Shown here: positions 53,350 to 63,247 of the stretch, in pieces
How positions within the stretch are numbered: the stretch's first letter is position 1
Layout: the number at the start of each line of letters is the position of its first letter
Assembly: GCA_963848115.1 (NCBI GenBank)
Contig: CAWKCP010000010.1
Coordinates: 386,107 to 450,106 of the forward strand
Reading direction: 5' to 3'
Origin: JAWKOK01 sp963848115
Lineage (GTDB): Bacteria; Chloroflexota; Anaerolineae; Caldilineales; Caldilineaceae
DNA length: 64,000 nucleotides
Program-made: the position numbers and the translations under genes
Notes under the pieces: model-generated
Database searches by the model: none
Seen by the model: the letters and a program-made list of their open reading frames with translations, nothing else
What the model was told of the DNA's origin: nothing

Positions 53350-53643
53350 CTATTGTTCTTGTTCCAGTCGCCAAAGCACATCGAAGACCGCAGGGCCCAG
53401 ACGTCCGATTGTGATCGCCTCGTGGTGGAGGTTGAGACCATTCAGATCGGCAGTCGAGTTCGCCTTAATCATATCTTCCGACGGATCTTCGTCTTCGTGA
53501 AGAATCAGATATTGCTTGACTACTGCTGGATCCTTATGTGCAATCACTGTGGCCAGAATCTCCACAGTCTGCTTTGCCAACCTGATCAGCTTCTGCTCAT
53601 CGGTATCAAAGATCCGCTCTTGCTCTGCATGTTCGCCATTCAT
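53350..53643 (-). CDS. Small acidic protein
   Basis: 97 residues from ATG 53643, which overlaps the upstream stop by 4 bases (ATGA). Sequence IFDTDEQKLIRLAKQTVEIL, AHKDPAVVKQYLILHEDEDP and RLGPAVFDVLWRLEQEQ is helical and acidic. The family is not recognised. Translational coupling to the YkgJ-type gene suggests a joint role. Confidence 0.6.
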   Translation of the reverse strand: MNGEHAEQERIFDTDEQKLIRLAKQTVEILATVIAHKDPAVVKQYLILHEDEDPSEDMIKANSTADLNGLNLHHEAITIGRLGPAVFDVLWRLEQEQ

Positions 53644-54350
53644 GGGCTCTCTCCCTGTTCGTGGGGCAGGCCTTCTTGGAAGAGATGGTCGAGATCTGGA
53701 TTCACCACCTTGTCGTCGAAGTTTAACCAGATCCGCGTGTCCTGGCGGCAATCAAAGGTACGACAGGGAATTGGACGATGCTGGTATACCGTACAACCAC
53801 AACTGCCACGATCCAGATGTTTGCAGTAGCAGTCCTCATCCTGGTCGATAATGTAGGGGTAGCGCAGGTCCCACTGCACGATACCCTCCTGGACATCTTG
53901 CTTGGAGAGCGGAAACCAGAGACGGCAACAGGCTGCCTTGCAGAGATGGACACGGTTGTCACAGTCGACCTCGGCGCTGCCTTCAAGCTGGTACTTGTCC
54001 CGTTCGGGCTCCTGCATGTGGACACCCATGCCCTTGGTCAGAAAGCGCTCCTTGACTCGTTCGGCAACCCGTTCCTTGTATTCGTCCAGATCGCTGATGG
54101 TGATCAGACCTTTCTCGGCCAGCAATTCCACCAGCCCATAGAGAAAGGATGCAATCTCGAGCAGCCGACTCGTATTGGCGTTGGCACGGCCATGGCTATA
54201 TAGGAAACCGTCAGCAATCTCGGCGCGCAGACCACCAAGCTCTTGCGCCACCTCGTCGCGTCCATCGTAGACCGGCAGTACAGCCGACGCAGTATCGTAA
54301 AGCGGCAATAGAGCTACGTTTTTGCATTTCGTTGCGCCGTTGTTGTGCAT
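53640..54350 (-). CDS. YkgJ-type cysteine-cluster protein
   Basis: 236 residues. Start ATG 54350 with GGAGG upstream is preferred to an earlier ATG. The helical N-terminal half (LLEIASFLYGLVELLAEKGL) is followed by the cysteine-rich CxxxxCC...CxC...CxC region: HLCKAACCRLWFPLSKQDVQ, DEDCYCKHLDRGSCGCTVYQ and HRPIPCRTFDCRQDTR. This matches the zinc/iron-chelating CxxxxCC family, which may bind Fe-S or zinc. Coupled with the 97-residue gene. Confidence 0.85.
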   Translation of the reverse strand: MHNNGATKCKNVALLPLYDTASAVLPVYDGRDEVAQELGGLRAEIADGFLYSHGRANANTSRLLEIASFLYGLVELLAEKGLITISDLDEYKERVAERVKERFLTKGMGVHMQEPERDKYQLEGSAEVDCDNRVHLCKAACCRLWFPLSKQDVQEGIVQWDLRYPYIIDQDEDCYCKHLDRGSCGCTVYQHRPIPCRTFDCRQDTRIWLNFDDKVVNPDLDHLFQEGLPHEQGESP

Positions 54351-54393
54351 GATCTGTTCCCTCCTTTTTGCCGCGGCGTTGATCGCCTGCACT

Positions 54394-55374
54394 TCAATCG
54401 GTCCCCAGTTTGGGACGCATTAGAATGTAATAGCCAAGAACACAGAGAATCACCACAACCCCACCGATGATGGCGGGTTCGTTCTGGGTGTTGATAAGCA
54501 CTGCCAGAAAGCCAAGCAACCCCAGGAATACGGCAGGGGTGAAGACGAAGCGCCACGTCCACACCATGTATGCGTACAGTGAGCCGTTGTTCTTGCGATC
54601 CTCGTGAAATTGACTGCCGCGCCATCTCAGGCGCCCAGGTCGTTGGGCGAGCAGCCAAAATCCCGAGGGCATGGCGAGGATATCGTACATATAGATTGTC
54701 GCGATCAACAGCCCCAACGCTCCCCGTAAGACAGACCACTGCCGCAGCTAGCAGAGGCCTGGCGTTGAGCTGGTCGCTAAGTAACAACTCGATCAGAATG
54801 GCAAAGACAAAACCTGCCAACAGGGATGAGACGGTCATCTTGGAGCCAACCTTGTCCCGCAGCGCCTCCTCCTGATAGTCTGCCACCGGCACTCGAAAGG
54901 CAACTTGTCCTCGTCCTTGGAAGCAGGCATGTAGGGAAGAAGCCTTGATACAGATCACGTCGGCACGGTCGAGAGGTCGACATCGAGCCGAGGTGATTTC
55001 CGTGGCGAGTCGGCTTAACCTGGGTTCATGGCCAACCAGCGCGACCACTGCATGGTCGGTCAACGGATGACCCAACGATCGGGCTTCGTCGCAAACTTCA
55101 GCAAAGGTCCACGTGTCGCTGTGTGGCGTGAGCGCGGACAAAGTAGCGACGTTGGGTTGAGACTCGGCGGTCAACTGTTTGCTAGGTACTGCGCCGTCTG
55201 TGAGGAATGTCTGTACTCGCTGGCCAGGTAGAGCGTAGGGCGAACTTCCATGCGTGCGAGCGCATCGCCCCGCTGCCAAATTGTGCGCCGGCCGTCGGTC
55301 GACAACGGTGCATCCTTGTCTTCGACGTCGGCTCTGGCTACTTTATCGGCATGGCGAATCAGCAGGATCTTCAT
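54394..55374 (-). CDS. Histidine-phosphatase/membrane fusion, copy 1, frameshifted
   Basis: It starts MKILLIRHADKVARADVEDK (RHxDK catalytic motif of the phosphoglycerate-mutase-like fold) with LYLASEYRHSSQTAQYLANS. The frame then changes near 55175 to continue the domain (GHPLTDHAVVALVGHEPRLS, second His). A hinge VADYQEEALRDKVGSKMTVS leads to membrane helices (SSLLAGFVFAILIELLLSDQ), a second shift near 54720, then AIYMYDILAMPSGFWLL, YAYMVWTWRFVFTPAVFLGL and a last helix. About 325 residues in all. A SixA-type phosphatase attached to a four-helix membrane domain is unusual. A paralogue is adjacent. Confidence 0.75.
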
Positions 55375-55387
55375 CGTCTATCATTCC

Positions 55388-56376
55388 TCAATCTGTGCCC
55401 AGCCGGGGCCGCATCAGCCAGTAAAGCCCACGATCCCGCCGAAGAATGACTGCCCCAGCGCGAATAGTGGTCCAATTGCCGGTGTCGAAGAGCAGCGCCA
55501 GGAAGCCGACCAAACCCAGCAGTACAGCGATTGAAAAGACCCACTGCCAGGTCCAGATCATGTAGGCGTACCGCGCGCCGCCTTCGTGAAGCCGTTCTTC
55601 GAACATACGGCCCTCGGAACAGACGACGGTGCGGCTGCCAAAGAGCCAGAAACCGGCCGGCATGGCCAAGCTGTCGTACATGTAAATGGCGGCGATGAAG
55701 AGTGCGATGGCGCCGATCAGGCAACCCAGGGCAACAACTGGCTCGCAGTCCACGTATGCGCAGCATCCTCGAACTGAACGTTCAATAGCAGTGCCATCAG
55801 CGCCGCAAAGCTGAAGCCGGCCAGCAATCCGGCCACATTCATCTTGGACTCGACCTTCTTGCGCAGCGCCTCTTCTTGGTGGTCGGCTACCGGCAGGCGA
55901 AAGTCCAGCTTGGCCCGTCCCTCGTCGAGTTCCCTCATACCGGCGGCCTCTATGCAAACGATCTCGGCGGTGGCAAAGGATCTCGCTCGCTTACCGGTGA
56001 ACCTTGTCAGCAGTCGACTTAACGTGGGCTCGTGACCGATGATAGCGATGGTCTCCTTGTTCTCCAGGTCGATCCCCATGGTCTACGCTTCATCCAGTAG
56101 ATGCGCCCAGGTGCTGGCCGTGCTGCCGGGTTTGAGGCCATGCAAGCACTGGATTTCCGGATCGGCTCCTGCGGCAGTTGTTCGGCCAGCAGCGCGGCCA
56201 TCTGGCGCGGTGCCGATACGGACTGATCAAGTAGAGCTGGGGCCGCAGATCGATGCGCGTTAACGTGTCGCCGCGCTGCCAGGTCTGGAAACGGCCGGTT
56301 TCGGAAAAACGGCGTATTCGCTTGACCCGGCAGGATCGTCCTGCCAGCCCGCGTGACGAATGAGGAGAATGTTCAT
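55388..56376 (-). CDS. Histidine-phosphatase/membrane fusion, copy 2, frameshifted
   Basis: MNILLIRHAGWQDDP opens the same fold as its neighbour. The N-terminal half is disturbed by at least two frame changes and internal stops. From 56079 it reads cleanly: NKETIAIIGHEPTLSRLLTR, FRLPVADHQEEALRKKVESK, MNVAGLLAGFSFAALMALLL; then after another shift near 55740 the helices IGAIALFIAAIYMYDSLAMP and YAYMIWTWQWVFSIAVLLGL. The two copies are 13 bases apart and share the whole layout, indicating tandem duplication. The number of shifts is high, so decay is more likely here. Confidence 0.7.
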
Positions 56377-56400
56377 CGAACGATTGTGCCTAATAACCTC

Positions 56401-56580
56401 TCAGTTGCCGCCCATTTTGCAGAGCCATTTTTCGATGTGTTCGCGAATCGCCTGTTGGACTGCGAAGGACTGACTGAGGTTCTCATTGACGATGGCGAGC
56501 ATTTCCTCCTCGGTCGCGGCACTTCCAGCCGCTCGATTTCTCGATCGCGTTCCTTCGCCACAATTCACCTGCCGGTTCAT
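56401..56580 (-). CDS. Small helical protein, probably frameshifted
   Basis: From ATG 56580, about 60 codons end with ATEEEMLAIVNENLSQSFAV, REHIEKWLCKMGGN. The first 20 codons look unnatural; one base over they read VAKERDREIERLEVP, a helical start. The gene probably contains one or two indels. The family is not recognised. It lies 8 bases downstream of the cupin gene. Confidence 0.4.
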   Translation of the reverse strand: MNRQVNCGEGTRSRNRAAGSAATEEEMLAIVNENLSQSFAVQQAIREHIEKWLCKMGGN

Positions 56581-56588
56581 CAATTCAG

Positions 56589-56993
56589 TCACGGTACCGT
56601 GGGCTCCCACTTGCCTGTTACGATCATTGCCTCGTCTGAATCATCTTCCGGCCAGGATGGAATGGTCGCGCCGATGGCGGCCAACGGCTCGTGGCCAAAC
56701 GAGCGAAACTGGAAATGGGTGCCCAGCGGAATGGTGAGGCAGACGCCTGCTTCGACTAGCACGATCTCCTCTTGCTCGGCCTGCTTGCGCCACATTTCGC
56801 CCCGTCCGCACAGAAAGAACCAGATCTCTTCTACTGTGCGATGGGTCACTGCTGTCGATACCTGGCCGGGACCCAGTTCGAAATGGGCCATGCTGCCTTT
56901 ATTTTCCAGCCGCAACAGAACTCGCACATCCGAACCATCCGGCGCTACGGCGTCCGGCTTTACCGATAGTCGTTTTGTTTCGAAGCTTATCAT
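56589..56993 (-). CDS. Cupin-domain protein 1
   Basis: 134 residues of a single-cupin fold. The metal motif region is HRTVEEIWFFLCGRGEMWRK (H...E) and the second is LTIPLGTHFQFRSFG (conserved H). It may bind a metal and a small ligand, or act as an isomerase or sensor. It starts with MISFETKRLSVKPDAVAPDG. It lies 122 bases from the next cupin. Confidence 0.85.
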   Translation of the reverse strand: MISFETKRLSVKPDAVAPDGSDVRVLLRLENKGSMAHFELGPGQVSTAVTHRTVEEIWFFLCGRGEMWRKQAEQEEIVLVEAGVCLTIPLGTHFQFRSFGHEPLAAIGATIPSWPEDDSDEAMIVTGKWEPTVP

Positions 56994-57115
56994 GGTCAGT
57001 CTTCCCCTTCATCGCGTTGTAGGTCTGCGCAGTTCATGTATAGTCCGTTTTTCGACGCACAATAAGCCCGGCGACACACACCTTGTCAGATGGCCTCAGG
57101 GCTGGATGCGCGCGA

Positions 57116-57487
57116 CTAGTCAGTGGACCACTTGTGCTGTTCTGCGGACCATACCGGACCCGTGGCGACGACGACGTGTAGGCGCCGGGCATCTTCCACC
57201 CGGTAAATGAGCCCAAGCGGAAGATGCACTGCGGATTCTGGTTGGAGTTCAACGGTGATACCGTCCTGAAAGACGATTGTGGCCGTACCTGCCAGAACAT
57301 AGTACATCTCATCAACGCTTTCGTTACAGGCCCAGACGCCTTTGTCCTGGGGAGGATATGTTCCGTTCATCACCGCCGTAGCTAGACCGAGGTTGGGGAC
57401 GCTTTGCACGTAGTACTCCCGGATCCTCGATCCATCGACAGACACCTCCGTCGCATCTGTTTTTGATATCAGCCGTTCAGTTGTCAT
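57116..57487 (-). CDS. Cupin-domain protein 2
   Basis: 123 residues: KGVWACNESVDEMYYVLAGT, ATIVFQDGITVELQPESAVH and LPLGLIYRVEDARRLHVVVA define a cupin barrel. The usual HxH of the first motif is replaced by CNESVDE, so metal binding is doubtful; a ligand-binding role is possible. Start ATG 57487 has AGGAGG upstream. Its neighbour is a second cupin of different sequence. Confidence 0.85.
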   Translation of the reverse strand: MTTERLISKTDATEVSVDGSRIREYYVQSVPNLGLATAVMNGTYPPQDKGVWACNESVDEMYYVLAGTATIVFQDGITVELQPESAVHLPLGLIYRVEDARRLHVVVATGPVWSAEQHKWSTD

Positions 57488-57551
57488 AATAAACCCTCCT
57501 CAATACTGTGGCATCCATTTCTTGTCGACGTTCAATGATGACTCAAATTTA

Positions 57552-58487
57552 TCATGCTTCTAGACCAAACGGCCGGTGCCAAAGAGGGCCTGACGGCCCT
57601 ATCTCCTCGATCTCACTCAAGCCCAGTTGTGCCTGCCGGTGGAGTCGATGGTCTGGTGTCGTCAAATCCATGACTCGACTGAACTGTGCCGTGGCACGGT
57701 CGGTTACACCTGAATCCAGAAGGAAACCCAAGATTGAGATGAACTCGATGGATTGTCCGGCGCTTTCTCGAGCAAGGCCTCGGCAAAGATCGGCATGGCC
57801 CTCGCCGGCTGGCCCGCGGTGTTGTAGGCCACACCCAGATTTCGGCTGCTTGAGGATAATCCGGCTGGACGTCGATCACCGCTTCCAGAGCTGCGATCGA
57901 TCTGCTCAACGCGCCCCGGTAGAGATACGCCACCCCCAAGTGATACAGCGCCGGTATGTAACCCGGTTCAACGGACAGTACCTGCTCGAGGAGCGGCACG
58001 GCCTGGTTAATATCGCCCAGGAAGAAAATGGGCGACACCGAATTTTTTGCCGTATCCTCATCTTCAGGAGTGAGATACTGGGTGGCGGCCTGGAAAGCGT
58101 GCTGCGCTTCCGCCTCTATGCCCTTGGTCAGATAGAGCAAGCCCAGGTTGTGCTGCGCCTCGCCATCGTCGGGAACTCGTTCCAGATAGATACAGTAGGC
58201 ATTGATGGCCTCGTCGGTCTGATCTTCGACCTGGTAGAGGACGCGAGGTTGCGATAGGCATTGAGGTAGTCCGGGTCGGCGTCGATGGCCTGCCGGTAGG
58301 CGGTTTCAGCCTCGTCGGGCCGCTCGAGTGCCTGCAGGGCGTTGCCCAAGTTGTTGAGGATGACCGGATTACTTGGGGCTGTGGTTAAGGCTTGCTGGAA
58401 AAGCTGTACTGCTCTATCAACCTCGTTATTCATGAGGTGCTGGAAGCCTTTATCGTTGAGAGCCTGAGATATATCGATTGTTTTCAT
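57552..58487 (-). CDS. TPR-repeat protein, several frameshifts
   Basis: From ATG 58487 (MKTIDISQALNDKGFQHLMN) TPR units run LFQQALTTAPSNPVILNNLG, NALQALERPDEAETAYRQAI, then after a shift near 58255 INAYCIYLERVPDDGEAQHN, YLTKGIEAEAQHAFQAATQY. Next are LEQVLSVEPGYIPALYHLGV and LEAVIDVQPDYPQAAE. Two more shifts (near 57840 and 57730) lead to the C-terminus AQFSRVMDLTTPDHRLHRQA and the stop at 57552. The 310 residues form about seven TPR units. Such proteins scaffold complexes. It is the gene nearest to the eCIS-type proteins on this strand. Confidence 0.75.
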
Positions 58488-58819
58488 ATCCACCAAAATA
58501 CTTGAGCTTTTTTTCTTCGAAATTTTAATTTAGAGAGAGAACAAAATTCATGGCTCTAGGCTATTGTGCCGATCAAATCTGAGATTCAAGCGGCAATCCG
58601 CTCTATTTGGGCATCATAGACTATGTTATGTCCAAGTGCACGACAGTTGCCAAAAGAACCGAGACACTATCAGCCAAAATCGATGCGAATAGGTACTCAT
58701 TGCCATATTGATATCTTGTAGTGGGCCCGCCAAATATCCAGATGGACAACATGTGGCATCTATCCAACTTCAGAAATAGCTAGAAGAGTGGTCAAACCTA
58801 GATTTATTTCTTGAAGCCT
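58488..58819. other. AT-rich intergenic region, no gene seen
   Basis: About 330 AT-rich bases with no supported frame. It probably carries the TPR gene promoter and the end of the eCIS operon. No clear terminator hairpin was found. Confidence 0.4.
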
Positions 58820-59447
58820 TTAACAATGAAGTATTTCCCTTTGAATCTTTTCTAGATTATTTATACTTAGACCTTTATCCCCTGCTTTTTTGAATCCAAC
58901 ACCAACTTGCTTTCCAGTTTCCAGATTGACTTCTTGATTTGGGACAATATTTTCTCCTGCTGGAAGAGGCCATAAGTTGTCAAATGTGTCTGAACCACTA
59001 AGAGACAATTCTACCAATATGTTCCGGTGATTGACCGTAGTTTTTCATTTTATGACCAGCTCGAGCCATAAAGTCTACAAACTTACCTTCCATTTTCCGG
59101 GCAGGGGATTTGATACGAGGGCCTAATTTGAGACCTTGTTTAAGTTGGTTCTCAGACGTAATCCCAATTTCTTCAGTCTGTTTTACACCAGAACCTCCGC
59201 TAACGATCTGATTATTGATGTCGCTGATTTCGTTTTGCAGTTGATTAATTTGGTTCGCAAGTACCGGAATACCTTCGATCTTTTTTAAAGCACGTCTGAC
59301 CTGATTGAACATGGTTTGCCACTTATTAACGATTTTTTCTTGAGGACGTACTTTGCCATATTTCTCCGAACGGGAAAGACTTTTTATGCGATCTAGTTCT
59401 GTTTGCGCTTCAGCTAATTCCTTTTCTACTACAGTCAGGACAGACGG
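58820..59447 (-). pseudogene. In-frame continuation after the DUF4157 stop; possible toxin-like tail
   Basis: Directly after the TAA at 59448 the same frame continues PSVLTVVEKELAEAQTELDR and EKIVNKWQTMFNQVRRALKK (coiled coil, ATG at 59312). It then reads LGPRIKSPARKMEGKFVDFM. Near 59025 the frame shifts to ILVELSLSGSDTFDNLWPLP, GENIVPNQEVNLETGKQVGV. The motif combination xxxELSLSGSDTxDNLWPL is the type of C-terminal domain found on DUF4157/eCIS proteins (from memory), perhaps nuclease-like. It may be the real C-terminus of the upstream gene after a mutation, or a displaced alternative tail. AT-rich. Confidence 0.5.
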
Positions 59448-62400
59448 TTATGAACTGTTTCGAAGAACCTTTCGTTTTTGAAGTTCGCTATTTAGAATGC
59501 CTAGTGTGAATTTCAACTTGCTCAATTGAGCTTCTGCTTGCTCATCAGGTATTAATACTGTCACTGTTAAACGTTGAGTAGGTTCGACTCTTATAAATTT
59601 CGCTCCAGGTTCAGGTCTTACTCTAACTGGTGGATAGTTTTGAATAGGCCGTTTATGCCATTTGATCCAGTATGGGTGCCCCTCGCTTCCATCAGGGATT
59701 CCTCTAGGAGAGAATTTCATCACCTCTTCACCTGGACTCATTTCACCTTCTATGACCCAAGGCATCTGGTCTGTATTTAACCTCAAGGTTCTAAATCCAA
59801 ATTCAGACTGCCACTTTGGAAACTGCATCCTGATGGCTTCAGCCGATAACCCTTGTTTCTCTAATTTCGAAACCGCTTTCTTGACTCCTTCAACGCCAAT
59901 CTTCCATCGCTCCTTATGGCTCAAGGCAGTACCGGCCTTCGAATAACGCACGGCAGCGATAGGCACAGATTTGCCCTTGGGGTCTCTGGCAGCCACTTTA
60001 AAGCCAATAGCCCCTTCATTCTTAGGTTTGCCTTGCATAACCTCCGTGGCCTGGAGCTTCGTCAAAGCTGGCTTCGCTTTGCTAGCTACACCGCTGAGCA
60101 CTTTGTTAACCTCAGCTACTTGACTGGCGCCATTCGGCAGCTGCGTCTTCAGCGGGTCTTTGACCGTTCTCTTGGCAGCAGACACGTCCATCGCTGCCTT
60201 CGTCTTGGCATCTTGGGCGCCGGTCTTTGGTGTCTTCGTCTCTTTGGCCGTGCCCTTCTTCGGTTCCTTCGGCGCCGGTTTGCCCTTCTTGGCCGCTTCC
60301 TTCTTGTACTCCTTGACCTTCTTGCCCTCGGCGGTGACCGCGTTGTCGGGAGCCGGCTTCACTTTCTTCTTCGGGCCGCCCGGCTTGACGGTGGGCTGGG
60401 CCGGTGGCTGCTTGGGCGACTTGCCGCGCTCGGCTGTCCCCTTATTGCCCTCCTTGGGCGGCGGCGCGGCGTCCTTGCTGTTCTTCTCCTTCCAGGCGCC
60501 CGGGGCCTTCTTCTCGCCCGACTTGCCCTTGGCCTTGTCGGCGTACAGGTCGGACACAAATTTGTCGGCCGAGAACTCGACCGGCTGCAACTCGACGGCC
60601 GGCCACTGTCCCGACCCAAAGACGTAGTCCACCGAGGCCTTCAGGCCAAAACTGCGGCCCAGCGGATATTCCTTGCTCCCCAACGGCCAGGTCCACTTCT
60701 TGTCAGGCACGGGCGACCACCAGGGCGCGTCCACTTCCACAAAAAGGTCACCCCTCAGGGCCAGGAAGGCCTGGGCGGCTACCTCTACATCACCGCGGAT
60801 GAAGAACTCGCCTTTCTTGTCTTCGGCTTCGGCCGCTTTCTTTTCGCGATAGCCGATAACCGGTGTTGCCTCGGCGTAGCCACGGACACCGGCGATACAG
60901 TCGAGTCCGGCGCCGGCCTTGACGTCGTGGCCCAGGATCTCCAACACAGCGCCAAGCTCGCCGCGCACCTTCAGTCCGGCCGCAGCCGAGATGTTCAAGG
61001 TGCCCCGGATGCTGAAGTCCTTGCTCTTTTCGGGATCGGTCGAGTAGGTGCCTTCGACAGCGATCTTGTACAATTTGCCTTCCAGTTTGGCAAAGGCGCC
61101 CACGCTGAGCGAGCCAAAAATACCGATGCTCAAGATGGGGCGGATACCGTAGCTGATGCGAGGCTCAAGCTTGAAGAATTCCTTGTTGTAGTCTTTTGGC
61201 TCAAAGAGCTTAAACTCTTTCTGGGGCTCGATCTTGCCGATGATCGTGATGTGACCCTTCGGGTCCAGGATGACGTTGGCGGTTCCGGTCAGCCAAGGGG
61301 TAAAGGCAAAGTCGAGGTTGCCCTCGCCGAAGACCACGTACTTGGCCTTTTTAGCCTTGCGCCCCTTTGTGGCGGATGCAGGCTTCGCTGCCGCCTTGTC
61401 CGGCGCCTTTTTCTGTGCCTCCAGTTGCTTTGCCTGCTGTTCCTCCATCATGATCAGCAATAGACTGCCGAAGAGCTTCTCACCCTGATAGCCCACTGTG
61501 CCTTTACCTGTCACGGCCCGGCCATCCCAGATGATCTTCGAACGTACCCGTGATATTTTTAGGCAACTTGAGACCGAATGTGCCTTTCGCCGTCACACCT
61601 TTGTCGGCAGCGTGTTCGAACTCAAGGTCGGCCTGCTCCAAGCCCTTAACCCGGATATTGGCCAGGCCGCTAAACTTATTGATCTTCTCGTCATCGGCGA
61701 CGATTGTAATCGAACCACTGAAAGCGCCTCCCAGCACAATGGAGACATCTTCCAAACCGAATTCCAGGCTCCCGCCTTCGAGCTTATTGACTGGTTTTAC
61801 CTTGCTCTCAAAGGAGAATCCCGTCAGGCCCAGCTTGTCGGGCAGATCCTTGTACCGGTTGAGGTTAACCCTGCTTAAGCTGGCCAGGCCGAGATAGCCA
61901 TGTATATTGCCGTCCTTCCCGATGGTCACGATAAGGCTGAGCCCTAATTGTCCAGCCAGCGGATGAGCCTGAATCGGAAGTGCCTGCCGGTTGGGTCGGC
62001 CACGCCGCTTGTTGGCCGTGACATAGGCGCCCTGCTTGCTCCTGCGCAGCTTCAATTGGCCACTGGCCATCTTGCCGTAGCGCACGTTCACGACGCCGAG
62101 TTGCCCGTCGGCGAAATGGGGATCAAGACTGGCTGTCGGCAGCTTTGTCTGCTTTTTTAAGTCGATTTCGCCCGGTACGACTGCCTCGTTGATTGGCTTG
62201 GTTGGTTTGGCCGGCGCCTTGGCCGGGGCTCGCTGCACAGGCCCTTCGGCTGAAGCGCTGGCATCGTCGGTAGGCCGGGCGCGCGAGGGGCTCTGGCCGT
62301 GGCGCCTCCCTGTTGCACAACGTGGGTCGCCTCGTGGGCCATCAACTGCACGTCGCTTGGCGACTCGTTTGAGGCCATGTAGATGTCACTGCCCTTGGTG

Positions 62401-63230
62401 AAGGCACGCGGGTTGAGGGCGCCGGCGGCCTCGTTGGCAGCAGCGTCCGTATGGACGCGTGTCTGGCCTAGATCGGCGCCCGTGCTCGTTTCGAGCTTGT
62501 CACGTGTCGCAGGGCTTAGGCGGTTTCCTGAATTGGAGTTGGCCATGGCGGACTCCACCGGATCGCTGGCCTTGGCTCCACCGTTGGCTTGAGCATCGTC
62601 TCCTGCGCCGGATTGTCGCTGGAGCAATTGTGCCTGATCGGGCTGCGCCTGGGATTGCAGCGGCTGCCTTCGCATCGGCGCCTTTCCGCCGGTTCCCTGA
62701 CGCTGCGAAAGCTCGTTTTCGCTTGTGTTGCCAGCGATTGGCTGTCGCTGGGGCAAGGTGCGCACTCCTTGCTTTGCCAGAGGCGTGATCTGGCGGTGCC
62801 TGTTGGCCGGCGACCACGCGTTGGGCCACTGTTTCGGCTTCCTTTTCGGATGCATCCGCAGGATGAACAACGGACGTGTCTTTCGTTTGCTTGTCGCCCT
62901 TCGCTTGAAGCGGCGGCTCTCCACCTCGTTGGGCCTGCTGCGTAGACGAAGCCGACGTCCCCATCATGCGCGACAGACGCGAATTCCCGATCGAGCGTTG
63001 CACCCCCCCCATCATCCGCGCGCGCCGGACCGGGCTAGTTCGGTCCGGACTTGCCATCATGTCCGCGGCGGCGGGCGGCAGCCGGCTTGCCGTTGGGGGG
63101 CGGCATCGCAGCTGTCATCATCTGGGCAGCACGCGAACGGACCAGCCTGTTTCTCTGGTGTTTCGGGCTGTTTTTGGATTGAAGGTGCCGGCGCAGCCTT
63201 CGCTGGCTTGTCGGTCTTGGTTTTGTTCAT
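59448..63230 (-). CDS. eCIS-core (DUF4157) protein with long C-terminal region, frameshifted
   Basis: From ATG 63230 (MNKTKTDKPAKAAPAPSIQK) a disordered Pro/Gln/Ala-rich leader leads to the eCIS-core domain: LETSTGADLGQTRVHTDAAA, FTKGSDIYMASNESPSDVQL, MAHEATHVVQQGGATAR (HExxH, bases 62311-62340). It continues as a beta-rich region (VRYGKMASGQLKLRRSKQGA; TFGLKLPKNITGTF), a Lys/Ala/Pro-rich linker and a C-terminal region (RYSKAGTALSHKERWKIGVE) of unknown type. Frame changes occur near 63120, 62785, 62290 and 61535, so about 1260 residues are spread over five frames. Proteins of this family are loaded into contractile injection systems as effectors. A run of eight C at about 63003 favours sequencing indels. 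Confidence 0.8.
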
Positions 63231-63247
63231 ACAAACTCAGAAATCAA

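Noticed and set aside
59916..61463. 515-codon open frame on the + strand opposite the DUF4157 gene
   Set aside because: Its composition is Leu/Arg/Gly repetitive text typical of an antisense shadow over a GC-rich coding frame. The minus strand carries the recognisable protein.
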